A stretch of DNA of 64,000 nt from positions 1 through 64,000 of the forward strand of contig WVSO01000010.1 of NCBI GenBank assembly GCA_015689745.1, written 5' to 3'. This DNA is from Rhodobacterales bacterium HKCCSP123. Its GTDB lineage: Bacteria; Pseudomonadota; Alphaproteobacteria; Rhodobacterales; Rhodobacteraceae. The position numbers and the translations under genes were made by a program. Of the stretch, positions 1-9,079 are shown one piece after another; the first letter of the stretch is position 1, and each line of letters opens with the position of its first letter. The notes beneath the pieces are model-generated. The model did no database searches. It was given only the letters and a program-made list of their open reading frames with translations, and was not told the DNA's origin.

Positions 1-867
1 CAGGCGCTCGCAAGCGCCGAGGCCCGCGTGGCGCAGGCCGAAACCGCGCTCGACCGCCGCCGCATCGCGCTCTCCGAGGCCGAGCGGAGGCTGGCGCGCA
101 CCACGCTGACCGCCGAGTTCGATGGCGTGCTGTCGGAGGTGGATGTCGTCGCCGGTCGGCTGGTGAACCGCAACGAACAGGTGGCCCGGCTGATCGACCC
201 GGACGCGCTGGAGGTGTCCTTCCGCATCTCGACCGCGCAATACGTCCAGCTGATCGGCGAGGCCGGCACGCTGCCGCAGGCGGGTGTGCGCGTGATCCTC
301 GATGTCTTCGGCCTCGACATGGTGGCCGAAGGGGTGCTGACCCGCGAATCCGGCGCGGTGGAAGAGGGGCAATCGGGCCGCCTGCTTTTCGCCCGCATCG
401 ACGACCCGCGCGGGTTGCGCGTTGGCGATTTCGTGCGGGTGGAAGTCGAGGAACCGCCGCTGGAGTTCGTCGCCCGCCTGCCCGCCACCGCGCTGGGCTC
501 GGACGGGCAGATCCTTGTCCTCGGCGAGGAAGACCGGCTCGAGGCCGTCGGGGTCCAGCTGCTCCGCCGTCAGGGCGACGACGTCCTGATCCGCGCCCGC
601 GGCCTGCAGGGCCGCGAGGTGGTGCTTGCGCGCACCCCCGTCCTGGGTGACGGCATCCGCGTGAACCCGATCCGTGACGCGGACGCCGGCCCGGTCGAAC
701 CCGAGACCATCGCGCTGGACCCCGAACGGCGCGCGCGCCTCATTGCCTTCGTCGAGGCCAACGGTTTCATCCCATCCGACGTCAAGGCGCGGATGCTCAA
801 CCAGCTCCAGCAGGACGAGGTGCCGGCCCAGATGGTCGCCCGCCTCGAAAGCCGGATGGGAAGCTAG
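1..867 (+). CDS. RND efflux periplasmic adaptor (HlyD/MFP family), 5'-truncated by window edge
   Basis: The reading frame is open from base 1, so the N-terminus lies outside the window; 288 residues remain. The visible part opens in a charged alpha-helical hairpin rich in Ala, Glu and Arg, followed by a lipoyl-like stretch (TTLTAEFDGVLSEV) and beta-barrel segments, which is the usual order in membrane fusion proteins that link an inner-membrane RND pump to an outer-membrane channel. The C-terminal tail of about 60 residues after the barrel is longer than in AcrA-type adaptors. The stop codon lies 3 bases before the RND permease start, so the two are one transcription unit. The substrate cannot be read from the sequence. 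Confidence 0.85.
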   Translation, partial: QALASAEARVAQAETALDRRRIALSEAERRLARTTLTAEFDGVLSEVDVVAGRLVNRNEQVARLIDPDALEVSFRISTAQYVQLIGEAGTLPQAGVRVILDVFGLDMVAEGVLTRESGAVEEGQSGRLLFARIDDPRGLRVGDFVRVEVEEPPLEFVARLPATALGSDGQILVLGEEDRLEAVGVQLLRRQGDDVLIRARGLQGREVVLARTPVLGDGIRVNPIRDADAGPVEPETIALDPERRARLIAFVEANGFIPSDVKARMLNQLQQDEVPAQMVARLESRMGS

Positions 868-870
868 GCC

Positions 871-3800
871 ATGCGCAGCCTTCCCCCCGGCGGCGCCGGC
901 ATCCTCGGTTATTTCACGCGTCACCGCACGGCGGCGAACCTGCTTCTCGTTCTCATGGTCGTCGCGGGCCTTGCGGCCATGCCGCAGATGCGGGCGCAGT
1001 TCTTTCCCGACGTCGTCTCCGACGAGATCGACATCGTCGTGACCTGGGACGGCGCCGGCGCAGAGGATGTGGACGAGGCCATCGTCGCGGTGATGGAGCC
1101 CGTTCTGCTGGCCGTGCCCGGCGTTGCCGGATCCTCGGCCAACAGCCGCGAGGGGCGGACCTCGATCGCGCTGGAATTCGAGCCGGGCTGGGACATGGGC
1201 CGCGCCGCAGACGAGGTGCAGCAGGCGCTGGACGCCATCACCGACCTGCCCGAAGACGCCGGCGACCCCGAAGTGCGCCGCGGTGCCTGGTGGGACCGCG
1301 TGACCGACGTCGTCATCACCGGCCCCGTCGCGCCCGCGCAGTTGGGCCGCTTCTCGGACGAACTCGTCGCCCGCCTGTTCGATGCGGGCGTCACGCGCGC
1401 CACGATCCGGGGCGTCGCGGCACCGCAGACGGTGGTCGAGGTCCCCTCGGCCTCGCTCATCCGCTACGACGTCTCGATGGCCGAGATCGCCGAGGTGATC
1501 GCAGCGGCCGCGTCGACCTCGCCGGCCGGCGACGTCGATGCGGCCAACGCCCGCATTCGCACCGGGGCCGCGCAGCGCAGCGCCGCCGAGATCGCCGCGC
1601 TGACCCTTCGGACCAACGCGGACGGGTCGGCTCTGACCATCGGCGACGTCGCCGTCGTCCGGACCGAGGGCGTCGACCGCGAGCGCGCCTACTTTGTCGG
1701 CGAGAACCCCGCCATCTCGATCCGCGTCGACCGCTCCGAGGACGGTGACGCCATCGCCATTCAGCGCGTGGTGGAAGAGGTCGCCGCCGAGATGCAGGCG
1801 ACCCTGCCCGAAGGCACCACCATCGACCTGATCCGCACACGGGCCGATGCGATCACGGGGCGGCTCAACATCCTTCTGGACAACGCGCTCCTCGGTCTTG
1901 CCCTCGTCGTGGGCCTGCTCTTCCTGTTCCTCAACGCGCGCACGGCCTTCTGGGTGGCCGCGGGAATCCCCGTCGCGCTGACCGCGGCCATCGCGCTGAT
2001 GTGGGTGGCGGGGCTGACCATCAACATGATCTCGCTTTTCGCGCTGATCATCACGCTCGGGATCGTCGTCGATGACGCCATCGTGGTGGGCGAGCACGCC
2101 GACTACCGCGCCCGGAAGCTGGGCGAAGACCCGGTAACCGCTGCCGAAACCGCCGCCCGCCGCATGGCCGCACCGGTCTTCTCGGCCACGATCACCACCG
2201 TTCTGGCCTTTGCCGCGCTCACCTCGGTCGGCGGGCGCTTCGGCAGCCTGATCGCCGACATCCCCTTCACGGTGATCGTTGTGCTGATCGCCTCGCTGGT
2301 CGAGTGCTTCCTGATCCTGCCCAACCACATGGCGCATGCGCTCGCCCACTCGGCGAAGACGCATTGGTACGACATCCCCTCGCGCGTGGTGAACCGCGGC
2401 TTCGATTGGGTGAAGGAACGGCTCTTCCGCCCCGCCATGCGGCTTGTCATCGCCGCGCGATACCCGGTGCTGGCAGCGGTCATCCTTGTCCTTGCCACGC
2501 AGGTCGCCAGCTTCATCCGGGGTGACGTGACCTGGCGTTTCTTCAACGCGCCCGAGCTCAGCTCGGTCTCGGGCAACTTCGCCATGCTCGACGGCGCGAC
2601 GCGCGAAGACAGCCTTGCCATGGTGCGCGAGATGCAGCGCGCCACCGAGGCGGTTGCCGCCCGTTACGAGGAAGAACACGGGCTGAATCCGCTGCTCTAC
2701 GTGCTGGCCGAGGTCGGCGGGAACACGGGCGGCGGTCTCTCGGGGGTCGACAACAAGGATGCCGACCTGCTCGGCTCCATCGCGATCGAACTGATCGACG
2801 CCGACCTGCGCCCCTATTCCAGCTTCGCCTTCGTGGCCGCCCTTCAGGACGAGGTGCGCCAGCTTCCGCTGACCGAAACCGTCAGCTTCCGCGGTTTCCG
2901 CGGCGGGCCGGGCGGCGATGCCATCGACGTGCAGATCTTCGGCGCCGACACCGCGACGCTGAAGGCGGCGGCGGTCTCTCTGCAAACCCAGCTCGGCCGC
3001 TTCGGCGAGGTTTCGGGCCTGCAGGACAGCATGGCCTATGACCGCGAGGAACTGTCGCTCGAACTGACCCCGCAGGGCGAGGCGCTTGGCTTCGAGATCG
3101 GTGCGCTGGGGCGCGTGTTGCGCAACCGCCTCGGCGGGATCGAGGCGGCGACCTATCCCGACGGGCCACGCACGGCCTCGATCCGGGTCGAGCTGCCGGC
3201 GGGCGAGCTGACCGCCGATTTCCTCGACCGCACGCTTCTGCGCGCGGCCTCGGGCCAATACGTGCCGCTGGCCGATATCGTCACCGTCACCGCGCGGCAG
3301 GGCTTTTCCACGATCCAGCGCGAGAACGGCGTGCGCCTGATCTCGGTCACCGGCGACCTGTCCGAGGATGACCCCGCCCGCGCCGCCGAGATCATGACCG
3401 AGCTGCAGGAGGTCATCATACCGGGGATCGAGGAACGCTTCGGCGTCGCCACGCGGCTCTCGGGCCTGGCCGAGCAGGAGCGGGAGTTCCTCGACGACGC
3501 CATGACCGGCTTCGTCCTGTGCCTGCTGGGCATCTACCTTGTGCTGGCCTGGATCTTCGCCAGCTGGACCCGGCCGATGGTCGTGATGGCAATCATCCCC
3601 TTCGGCCTTGTGGGCACGATCTACGGCCATGTCCTGTGGGATGTGCCGCTCTCGATGTTCACGGTCGTCGGGCTGATCGGGATGACCGGCATCATCATCA
3701 ACGATTCGATCGTGCTGGTGACCACCATCGACGAATACGCCGAGGACCGCGGGCTGATCCCCGCGATCATCGACGGCACCTGCGACCGCCTGCGGCCCGT

Positions 3801-4251
3801 GCTCCTGACCACGCTCACGACCGTTCTCGGGCTTGCGCCGCTGCTTTACGAAGGGTCGGCCGATGCGCAGTTCCTGAAGCCGACGGTCATCACGCTGGTC
3901 TATGGCCTTGGTTTCGGCATGGTGATCGTCCTGTTGGTCGTGCCAGCCATCCTCGCCATGCAGCAGGATTTCGCCAAGCAGCTGACGGCGCTCCGCCGGG
4001 CCACGGGAACGCTCTCGCGGCATCCGGCGATGGGGCTGGGTCTGGGCGCGCTGGGCGTGGCGCTTGCCGGCCTCTTCGCAGCGACGCTGGGCAGCGCGCT
4101 GGCGACGGGCGGCATGATCGGCCCGCTTGCCGGGCTGGGTGACGGGACGGGACCGGCGCTCGGGGTGTTCCTTGGCGGAGCTGCGATGCTTTGCGTCGCG
4201 GCCTGGATCGTCGCCGCGCTGCTGCACGCTGTCAGTCGCCGCACGACGTAG
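871..4251 (+). CDS. RND superfamily efflux permease (AcrB/MdtC-like, HAE1-type)
   Basis: 1126 residues, a proton-driven inner-membrane exporter working with the adaptor just upstream. It has the RND layout: a first transmembrane helix near residues 20-40, a large periplasmic loop, a first helix cluster with the proton-relay motif GIVVDDAIVVGEH, a second periplasmic loop, and a second cluster with GIIINDSIVLV. The start ATG follows the adaptor stop by 3 bases. The protein is longer than the usual 1020-1050 residues because of an Ala/Gly-rich hydrophobic C-terminal tail of about 80 residues that could form two extra helices. Substrate class (drug or heavy metal) is not evident, though the DD pair fits drug-type pumps better than CusA. 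Confidence 0.92.
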   Translation: MRSLPPGGAGILGYFTRHRTAANLLLVLMVVAGLAAMPQMRAQFFPDVVSDEIDIVVTWDGAGAEDVDEAIVAVMEPVLLAVPGVAGSSANSREGRTSIALEFEPGWDMGRAADEVQQALDAITDLPEDAGDPEVRRGAWWDRVTDVVITGPVAPAQLGRFSDELVARLFDAGVTRATIRGVAAPQTVVEVPSASLIRYDVSMAEIAEVIAAAASTSPAGDVDAANARIRTGAAQRSAAEIAALTLRTNADGSALTIGDVAVVRTEGVDRERAYFVGENPAISIRVDRSEDGDAIAIQRVVEEVAAEMQATLPEGTTIDLIRTRADAITGRLNILLDNALLGLALVVGLLFLFLNARTAFWVAAGIPVALTAAIALMWVAGLTINMISLFALIITLGIVVDDAIVVGEHADYRARKLGEDPVTAAETAARRMAAPVFSATITTVLAFAALTSVGGRFGSLIADIPFTVIVVLIASLVECFLILPNHMAHALAHSAKTHWYDIPSRVVNRGFDWVKERLFRPAMRLVIAARYPVLAAVILVLATQVASFIRGDVTWRFFNAPELSSVSGNFAMLDGATREDSLAMVREMQRATEAVAARYEEEHGLNPLLYVLAEVGGNTGGGLSGVDNKDADLLGSIAIELIDADLRPYSSFAFVAALQDEVRQLPLTETVSFRGFRGGPGGDAIDVQIFGADTATLKAAAVSLQTQLGRFGEVSGLQDSMAYDREELSLELTPQGEALGFEIGALGRVLRNRLGGIEAATYPDGPRTASIRVELPAGELTADFLDRTLLRAASGQYVPLADIVTVTARQGFSTIQRENGVRLISVTGDLSEDDPARAAEIMTELQEVIIPGIEERFGVATRLSGLAEQEREFLDDAMTGFVLCLLGIYLVLAWIFASWTRPMVVMAIIPFGLVGTIYGHVLWDVPLSMFTVVGLIGMTGIIINDSIVLVTTIDEYAEDRGLIPAIIDGTCDRLRPVLLTTLTTVLGLAPLLYEGSADAQFLKPTVITLVYGLGFGMVIVLLVVPAILAMQQDFAKQLTALRRATGTLSRHPAMGLGLGALGVALAGLFAATLGSALATGGMIGPLAGLGDGTGPALGVFLGGAAMLCVAAWIVAALLHAVSRRTT

Positions 4252-4321
4252 AGCGGGCGCCCTTGCCCGCCGCCCGCCACGCTGCACCTGCGCCGCGATG
4301 CTGTCGTGATGGCCACGGCCC

Positions 4322-5146
4322 TCAGCCGGTGCAGCCGTCCAGTTCCACGGCCATGCGGGTCCCGATCACTGTGATCCGAAGGTCCGAGCGGTTCAGCGCG
4401 AACGGTCCGCTGTCCGCGGGCACGACATCCACCGTTCCGCGGATCGTGCCGCCCTCGCGGCGGGTGACCGCCTCGGACACCCAGATCTGCGGGTCGCGGT
4501 GTTCCACCACCAGGGTCTCGTCGTTCCCGGTCGAGGGCATCGGCGCGGAGACCGTCACCCGCAAGCCGTCCGAGATCGGCTCGATCGCGCAGGTCGCCTG
4601 GCCGGCGCCCGCCTCTCCGGCGGTCAGCGGACGGTTCGACAGCGCGAGCCCGATCTCGCGGACCCGCTCGGTCACCTCGGGCAGAATGCCCTCGAGGTCC
4701 AGTGTCACCGGCATGCACACGTCGAGACAGACACCCATGTCCACGCGGCCCGCGATCTCGACCGAGCCATCGCCGCTCAGCGCGAACTCGACGGGCAGCA
4801 CCACGTCGTTGCGATAACCGATCGACCGCATGCCGTTGGTGAAGAAGACCTCGGGGCGCGGCCAGTGGATCGCCATGCCGGTGATGCCGTCGGCCTCGGT
4901 CAGGCGCAGCACCGTTGGAACCCCGCCTTCGCCCGGCGCGCGCCAGTAGGTCTTCCATCCCGGCGCCAGCACGATCTGGATGCCCGCCATGTGGTTCCCG
5001 TTGGCCATTCGCCAGCCGGGCAGGAACGAGACCTGCACCACGTCCTCGACCGTCCGGCCTTCGAATTCCGCGAAGGCGGGGGCCGCCGACAGGGCGGTTG
5101 CGCAGGCCAGGAGCGAGGCGAGGGTTTTTCGGGCGGTGTCGAGCAT
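4322..5146 (-). CDS. Periplasmic DsbD N-terminal-domain-like protein
   Basis: 274 residues starting with a signal peptide (ends about residue 26, AFA|EFEG). The body resembles the immunoglobulin-like thiol-reductase domain (DsbD alpha, also seen in ScsB) found in electron-relay proteins of the periplasm. A Cys pair (C140-LDV-C144, in GVCLDVCMP) is the likely redox centre. There is no membrane domain, so it would act as a free periplasmic thiol carrier or chaperone. The ATG at 5146 was chosen because it opens the signal peptide; the frame is open further upstream without signal-like sequence. It is divergent from yqgE. Partner and substrate are unknown. Confidence 0.75.
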   Translation of the reverse strand: MLDTARKTLASLLACATALSAAPAFAEFEGRTVEDVVQVSFLPGWRMANGNHMAGIQIVLAPGWKTYWRAPGEGGVPTVLRLTEADGITGMAIHWPRPEVFFTNGMRSIGYRNDVVLPVEFALSGDGSVEIAGRVDMGVCLDVCMPVTLDLEGILPEVTERVREIGLALSNRPLTAGEAGAGQATCAIEPISDGLRVTVSAPMPSTGNDETLVVEHRDPQIWVSEAVTRREGGTIRGTVDVVPADSGPFALNRSDLRITVIGTRMAVELDGCTG

Positions 5147-5269
5147 CTCACCGGAGCTAGGCAGTGACGACTGAAATGGAAAGTCACGTTTTGGCGAAAC
5201 GCCCGTGTCTGTGACCACCTTGCCGCGCCCCGCTTGATTGCCGGGGATGCAAACCCCATCCTTGGCAGC

Positions 5270-5851
5270 ATGACACGTCACCCCGCGCCGCCCGAAGACC
5301 TGACCGGCAAGCTGCTGATCGCGATGCCCGACATGGGCGACCCGCGGTTTCATGGCAGCGTGGTGTTCCTCTGCGCGCACTCCGGCGACGGCGCGATGGG
5401 GCTCATCGTCAACAAGCCGATGCCGGACGTGCGCTTTCCGCAGCTCCTCGACCAGCTCGAGATCACGCATGGCCCCGTCACGCCCGACATCTCGGTCTGC
5501 TACGGCGGCCCCGTCGAGCTGCGCCGCGGCTTTGTCCTGCATTCCGCCGAATATCACGGCGACCGAGAGGAGCGCCTCGAGATCGACGACCGCTTCGCCA
5601 TGACCGCGACGCTCGACGTGCTCGAGGACATGGCCCGCGGCACCGGCCCCGCGAAGGCGCTTCTGACGCTGGGTTATGCCGGCTGGGGTCCGGGACAGCT
5701 CGAGGGCGAGATCCGCGATAACGGCTGGCTGACGACCGAGGCCGCGCCGAAGATCGTCTTCGACACACGCATGGAGGCCAAGTGGGAAGCGGCGCTGGCC
5801 TCGCTCGGCATCTCGCCCCTGACCCTCTCCTCCAGGGCCGGGCATGCCTGA
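5270..5851 (+). CDS. YqgE/AlgH family protein (DUF179)
   Basis: 193 residues, the usual family size. The family signatures are all present: an N-terminal LTGKLLIAMPDM, then FLCAHSGDGAMGLIVNKP, a YGGPVELRRGFVLH block and a C-terminal GYAGWGPGQLEGEI motif. Proteins of this family are small alpha/beta cytoplasmic proteins; AlgH was linked to alginate control in Pseudomonas but a biochemical activity is not established. I start at ATG 5270 because the conserved sequence begins right after it; a TTG at 5234 would add 12 residues. Confidence 0.9.
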   Translation: MTRHPAPPEDLTGKLLIAMPDMGDPRFHGSVVFLCAHSGDGAMGLIVNKPMPDVRFPQLLDQLEITHGPVTPDISVCYGGPVELRRGFVLHSAEYHGDREERLEIDDRFAMTATLDVLEDMARGTGPAKALLTLGYAGWGPGQLEGEIRDNGWLTTEAAPKIVFDTRMEAKWEAALASLGISPLTLSSRAGHA

Positions 5852-5878
5852 TCCGGACCCCATCCGAAAGGACATCGC

Positions 5879-6514
5879 ATGAAGCTTGCCGTCATCGGCG
5901 CAAGCCGAGGGATCGGCCGCAAGGTCGTCGACTATGCCCTGAGCCGCGGCCATTCCGTGCGCGCCGTCGCCCGCAGCGCCGGCGAGATGGGGATCGAGGC
6001 CGAGGGCTTCGAGGCAATGCCGGGCGATGCCACGGACAGGGCGCTCCTCGCCCGCGCGGTCGAGGGGGTGGATGCCGTGATCCTCGCCATCGGCGCACCG
6101 CGGGACCTGCGCGTGGTGAAGCCGACGACACTTTTCTCCACCGTTGCACGCGCGCTGATCCCGGCAATGGAAGCGGCAGGGGTCAAGCGTCTTCTGGCCG
6201 TGACCGGCTTCGGCGCGGGCGACAGCGAGGCGAAACTGTCGACGCTGGAAAAGATCCCCTTCAAGCTGCTTCTCGGCCGCGCCTACGCCGACAAGGCGGT
6301 GCAGGAGGAAATGATCAAGGCCTCGTCGCTCGACTGGACCATCGCGCGGCCCGGCCTTCTCAACGACAACGCGATGACCGGGAAGTACAAGGTGCTGGTC
6401 GAGCCCGAGACCTGGCGCCAGGGGCTCATCAGCCGTGCCGACGTGGCCCATTTCCTCGTCCACGCCGCCGAGGACGCCAGCCACGTCCACCAGACCCCGG
6501 CCCTCCAGCGCTGA
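5879..6514 (+). CDS. NAD(P)-binding atypical short-chain dehydrogenase/reductase
   Basis: 211 residues with a Rossmann glycine motif at the N-terminus (VIGASRGIGRKV, GxxxxxG) and a WTIARPGLL segment typical of atypical extended SDR proteins of the SDR_a5 / NmrA-like / biliverdin reductase B type. The classical YxxxK catalytic pair is not evident (the RAYADK segment is only similar), so it may act as a redox sensor or bind flavin or NADPH without classical SDR chemistry. It follows yqgE by 27 bases on the same strand and is likely co-transcribed. Its 3' end is followed directly by the TTGCAA palindrome array. Confidence 0.75.
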   Translation: MKLAVIGASRGIGRKVVDYALSRGHSVRAVARSAGEMGIEAEGFEAMPGDATDRALLARAVEGVDAVILAIGAPRDLRVVKPTTLFSTVARALIPAMEAAGVKRLLAVTGFGAGDSEAKLSTLEKIPFKLLLGRAYADKAVQEEMIKASSLDWTIARPGLLNDNAMTGKYKVLVEPETWRQGLISRADVAHFLVHAAEDASHVHQTPALQR

Positions 6515-6530
6515 GGCCCGCCACGGGCGG

Positions 6531-6635
6531 CAAGGCGCTTGCAAGCGCCTTGCAAGGCGCTTTCGACGCGATTTGCAAATCGCGTGACAAGCCCGTTGCA
6601 ACGGGCTTCGCCCAACCCACACGCAAGCGCGTGGG
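6531..6635. repeat. Array of TTGCAA-centred perfect palindromes
   Basis: Four perfect palindromes, 20 to 22 bp each, lie almost end to end: 6531-6552, 6543-6562 (overlapping the first), 6566-6585 and 6589-6608. All share the core TTGCAA but the arms differ completely and are self-complementary in each copy. A fifth, imperfect one (6616-6635) has a different centre (CGCAAGCG) and one mismatched pair. Centres are spaced 11, 23 and 23 bp. The array sits in the 126-base gap between the 3' ends of the convergent SDR gene and caiB. The arms would form strong hairpins in RNA from both strands, so a bidirectional terminator-like or REP-type role is possible. Confidence 0.8.
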
Positions 6636-6640
6636 CCGGG

Positions 6641-7780
6641 TCAGTCCCGCGGGCTCCAGCCGTCGCGGGCGTCATCCTCGCCGAGCCGCGGCGCGGGCCG
6701 CTCAAGCGCCACCTCCGCGTCGGAGAAGCGGAAGGGCGGGCGCACGCCCGGCACGCCGTCCAGCTCGATCCGTGCGCCGCGTGCCTTCACCTGCGGGTCG
6801 GCGAAGACCTCGGCCAGGTCGTTGATCGGCCCCGCGGGCACGCCCTCGGCCTCGCAGGCGGCCAACAGGTCGGCCTTGGCCCAGGTCAGGGTCGCACCCG
6901 TCAGGCGCCGGGTCATCTCGGCGCGATGCGCGATCCGGTCGGCATTGGTCAGGTAGTCGGGATGCCCTGCCATCTCGCCGAGCCCCAGGATGCCGCAGAG
7001 CCGCCGGTATTGCGCGTCATTGCCGGTGGCGATGATGATCCAGCCGTCGGCGCAGTCGAAGACCTGGTAGGGCGTCAGGTTCTGGTGTGCGTTCCCGATC
7101 CGCTCCGGCGCGACGCCGGTCGTCAGGTAGTTCATCGCCTGGTTCGCCATCACGGACACGGCGGTGTCCAGGAGGCTCATGTCGATATGCTGGCCCGTGC
7201 CGGTCGCCTGCCGCAGGTGCAGCGCGGCGAGGATCGCGTTCGAGGCATAAAGCCCGGTGAAGATGTCGGTGACCGCCACGCCCACCTTCTGCGGCTGCCC
7301 CTCGGGTGCGCCGGTCACCGACATCAGCCCGCTCATGCCCTGGATGATGTAATCGTAGCCAGCCCGGTGCGCATAGGGCCCGGTCTGGCCGAAGCCGGTG
7401 ATCGAGCAATAGATCAGCCCGGGGTTCACCGCCCTAAGGCTCTCGTAGTCGAGGCCGTATTTCGCGAGCCCGCCGAGCTTGAAGTTCTCGATCAGGACAT
7501 CCGCCCCGCGGGCGAGGGCGACCACGCGGGCGCGGCCTTCCTCGGTGCGGAAGTCCGCCGTCACGGACCGCTTTCCACGGTTGCAGGCGTGAAAATAGGC
7601 GGCCGAGCGGTCGCCCTCCCGCTCGACGAAGGGCGGGCCCCAGCGGCGGGTGTCGTCGCCCTCGGGCGCCTCGACCTTGATGACCTCGGCGCCCAGGTCG
7701 GCCAGCGTCTGACCGGCCCAGGGGCCGGCCAGGATGCGCGCCAGTTCGAGGACGCGGACGCCCTTCAGCGGCGCGGTCAT
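6641..7780 (-). CDS. CaiB/BaiF family CoA transferase (class III)
   Basis: 379 residues. Class III CoA transferases move CoA between carboxylic acids by way of an aspartyl-CoA thioester. Visible signatures are the N-terminal VLELARILAGPWAGQTLADLGAEVIKVE, the GDDTRRWGPPF block, DVLIENFK and the SLLDTAVSVMANQAM region; the Asp in IDMSLLD is the probable nucleophile. The start codon overlaps the dsbA-like stop by 4 bases (ATGA), so it is the last gene of a dciA-dsbA-caiB operon. The acyl substrate cannot be predicted; formyl-, succinyl- or other CoA donors are possible. Confidence 0.9.
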   Translation of the reverse strand: MTAPLKGVRVLELARILAGPWAGQTLADLGAEVIKVEAPEGDDTRRWGPPFVEREGDRSAAYFHACNRGKRSVTADFRTEEGRARVVALARGADVLIENFKLGGLAKYGLDYESLRAVNPGLIYCSITGFGQTGPYAHRAGYDYIIQGMSGLMSVTGAPEGQPQKVGVAVTDIFTGLYASNAILAALHLRQATGTGQHIDMSLLDTAVSVMANQAMNYLTTGVAPERIGNAHQNLTPYQVFDCADGWIIIATGNDAQYRRLCGILGLGEMAGHPDYLTNADRIAHRAEMTRRLTGATLTWAKADLLAACEAEGVPAGPINDLAEVFADPQVKARGARIELDGVPGVRPPFRFSDAEVALERPAPRLGEDDARDGWSPRD

Positions 7781-8451
7781 TGCGCGGCGAGCGCCGCGTC
7801 GATCAGGCCCGAGAAATCCTCGTAGCTCATGTTCCCGTGCAGCGTTCCGTCGATCACGAAGGCGGGGGTGCCGGGGATGTCATGCACCTGCCGGTTCGCC
7901 GTGTCGTGATCGATCAGCGCCTGCGCCATGGCGGCATCGGTCAGGCAGGCGTCGAGCTGCTCGTTGCTGAGGCCCGCGGTGCGCCCGATGCGGCGCAGGT
8001 TCTCGGCCACTTCCGCGGGCGAGCCCTGGGTCCACTCGGCCTGCCGCTCGTAGATCATGTCGACGATCCCGAAATAGCGCATCGGCCCGGCACAACGCGC
8101 GACCATCCCGGCCCAGAGGCCGAAGCGGTCGAAATAGACCTCGCGGTAGACCAGCCGCACCTGCCCTGTGTCGACGTAGTCGGCCTTGAGGCGGGGCAGG
8201 GTGTTCGCGTGGAAGTTCCGGCAATGCGGGCAGGTGAAGGACGCGTATTCGATCACCTCGACCGGCGCGTCGGGATTGCCCAGCACCATCTCGACGATCT
8301 CGGGCGTCTCGCCCATCGCGCCCGAGGCGTCCTGGGCATTGGCGGGCCGCGGCAGAAGCGGGATGGTGCCCTGCCCGGGGCGCAGCAGCGCGTAGGTTCC
8401 GACAGCCACGGCGCCGGCTCCGGCGCCCATCAAGAGGGTCCTGCGATCCAT
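7777..8451 (-). CDS. DsbA family thiol:disulfide oxidoreductase
   Basis: 224 residues, exported. The N-terminus MDRRTLLMGAGAGAVAVG has a twin-arginine and a hydrophobic stretch, so Tat export is possible. A thioredoxin-fold redox centre C74-P-H-C77 is followed by a long helical insertion and a cis-proline loop (GTPAFVIDG). The CPHC motif is the classical DsbA one, so it probably introduces disulfides in periplasmic proteins. It lies 15 bases downstream of dciA and overlaps caiB by 4 bases. Linkage of dciA, dsbA and mutY is often seen in Rhodobacterales. Confidence 0.92.
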   Translation of the reverse strand: MDRRTLLMGAGAGAVAVGTYALLRPGQGTIPLLPRPANAQDASGAMGETPEIVEMVLGNPDAPVEVIEYASFTCPHCRNFHANTLPRLKADYVDTGQVRLVYREVYFDRFGLWAGMVARCAGPMRYFGIVDMIYERQAEWTQGSPAEVAENLRRIGRTAGLSNEQLDACLTDAAMAQALIDHDTANRQVHDIPGTPAFVIDGTLHGNMSYEDFSGLIDAALAAQ

Positions 8452-8466
8452 GGTGGATTTCTCTCC

Positions 8467-8997
8467 TTAAGATTTTCGCGGGGTTAACACGTTTTCGGCA
8501 AGGCGGGCGAGGGCCTGTTTCAGCCCTTCGTCCTCGATCCCCTCGGCGGCCTGCAAGGCGCGGGCGAGCCGGGCGGGGTCGGGCTTGGCGGGGGCCTCCG
8601 GCGGTGCGGGCCGGAACGCCACGCGCCCCTCGGCAAAGCCGGTGGGGGCGGTCTGGGTGACGTGGACATGCGCCACGGCGCGATAGCCGTACGTGGCGTT
8701 CACCCGGTCGATGATCCGCTCCTTCTGCATCTCGAGAACCGGGGCGTTCGCGCCCGTGGTCAGCACCACCAGCGTCCCGCCGAAGCCGCGCCCGTAGGTG
8801 ATCTTCACCGGCCGCGCGATCGCGGCGAGGTCCTCGCCCACGATCTCGGGCCAATGCGTCAGCAGTTTGGCCTCGCCGAACCCGCGTTTCTCGGCGAGCG
8901 CTTTCATCTCCCGCGACAGGAGCGCCGCCGCCGTCTCGAAGCCGCGCATGCGGCGCCGGGGCGGCTGTGTCTCCTTGGGGGTGGTGCTGCGCGGCAT
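8467..8997 (-). CDS. dciA: DciA-like protein (DUF721), predicted DnaB helicase loader
   Basis: 176 residues. The N-terminal half carries the DUF721 domain (LTHWPEIVGEDLAAIARPVKI, then LVVLTTGANAPVLEMQKERIIDRVNATYG), the family identified as the ancestral loader of the replicative helicase in bacteria that lack DnaC or DnaI. The C-terminal third is Pro/Ala-rich with a terminal helix. I start at ATG 8997; open frame continues upstream without conserved sequence. It heads the minus-strand operon with dsbA and caiB and is divergent from mutY across 82 bases that must hold both promoters. Confidence 0.85.
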   Translation of the reverse strand: MPRSTTPKETQPPRRRMRGFETAAALLSREMKALAEKRGFGEAKLLTHWPEIVGEDLAAIARPVKITYGRGFGGTLVVLTTGANAPVLEMQKERIIDRVNATYGYRAVAHVHVTQTAPTGFAEGRVAFRPAPPEAPAKPDPARLARALQAAEGIEDEGLKQALARLAENVLTPRKS

Positions 8998-9079
8998 GGG
9001 TTGCTTTCCTCGGTTCACAGGCACTCTATGCCGTAACGCGATGCTAACCAATAACAGGCGGCGAGGACGCAGATAAACC

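Noticed and set aside
6566-6585. TTTGCAAA inside the palindrome array as a ScfR site
   Set aside because: It is the centre of a perfect 20-bp hairpin and lacks the second half-site 4 bases away. It lies between two 3' ends, not at a promoter.
4322-6622. Very long minus-strand reading frame upstream of the DsbD-N-like gene
   Set aside because: High GC leaves antisense frames open. The upstream part has no signal peptide or conserved sequence and lies antisense to yqgE and the SDR-like gene.
6531-6635. Reading the palindrome array as a CRISPR array
   Set aside because: Repeat units differ in sequence and no constant repeat with spacers exists; no cas gene is in the window.
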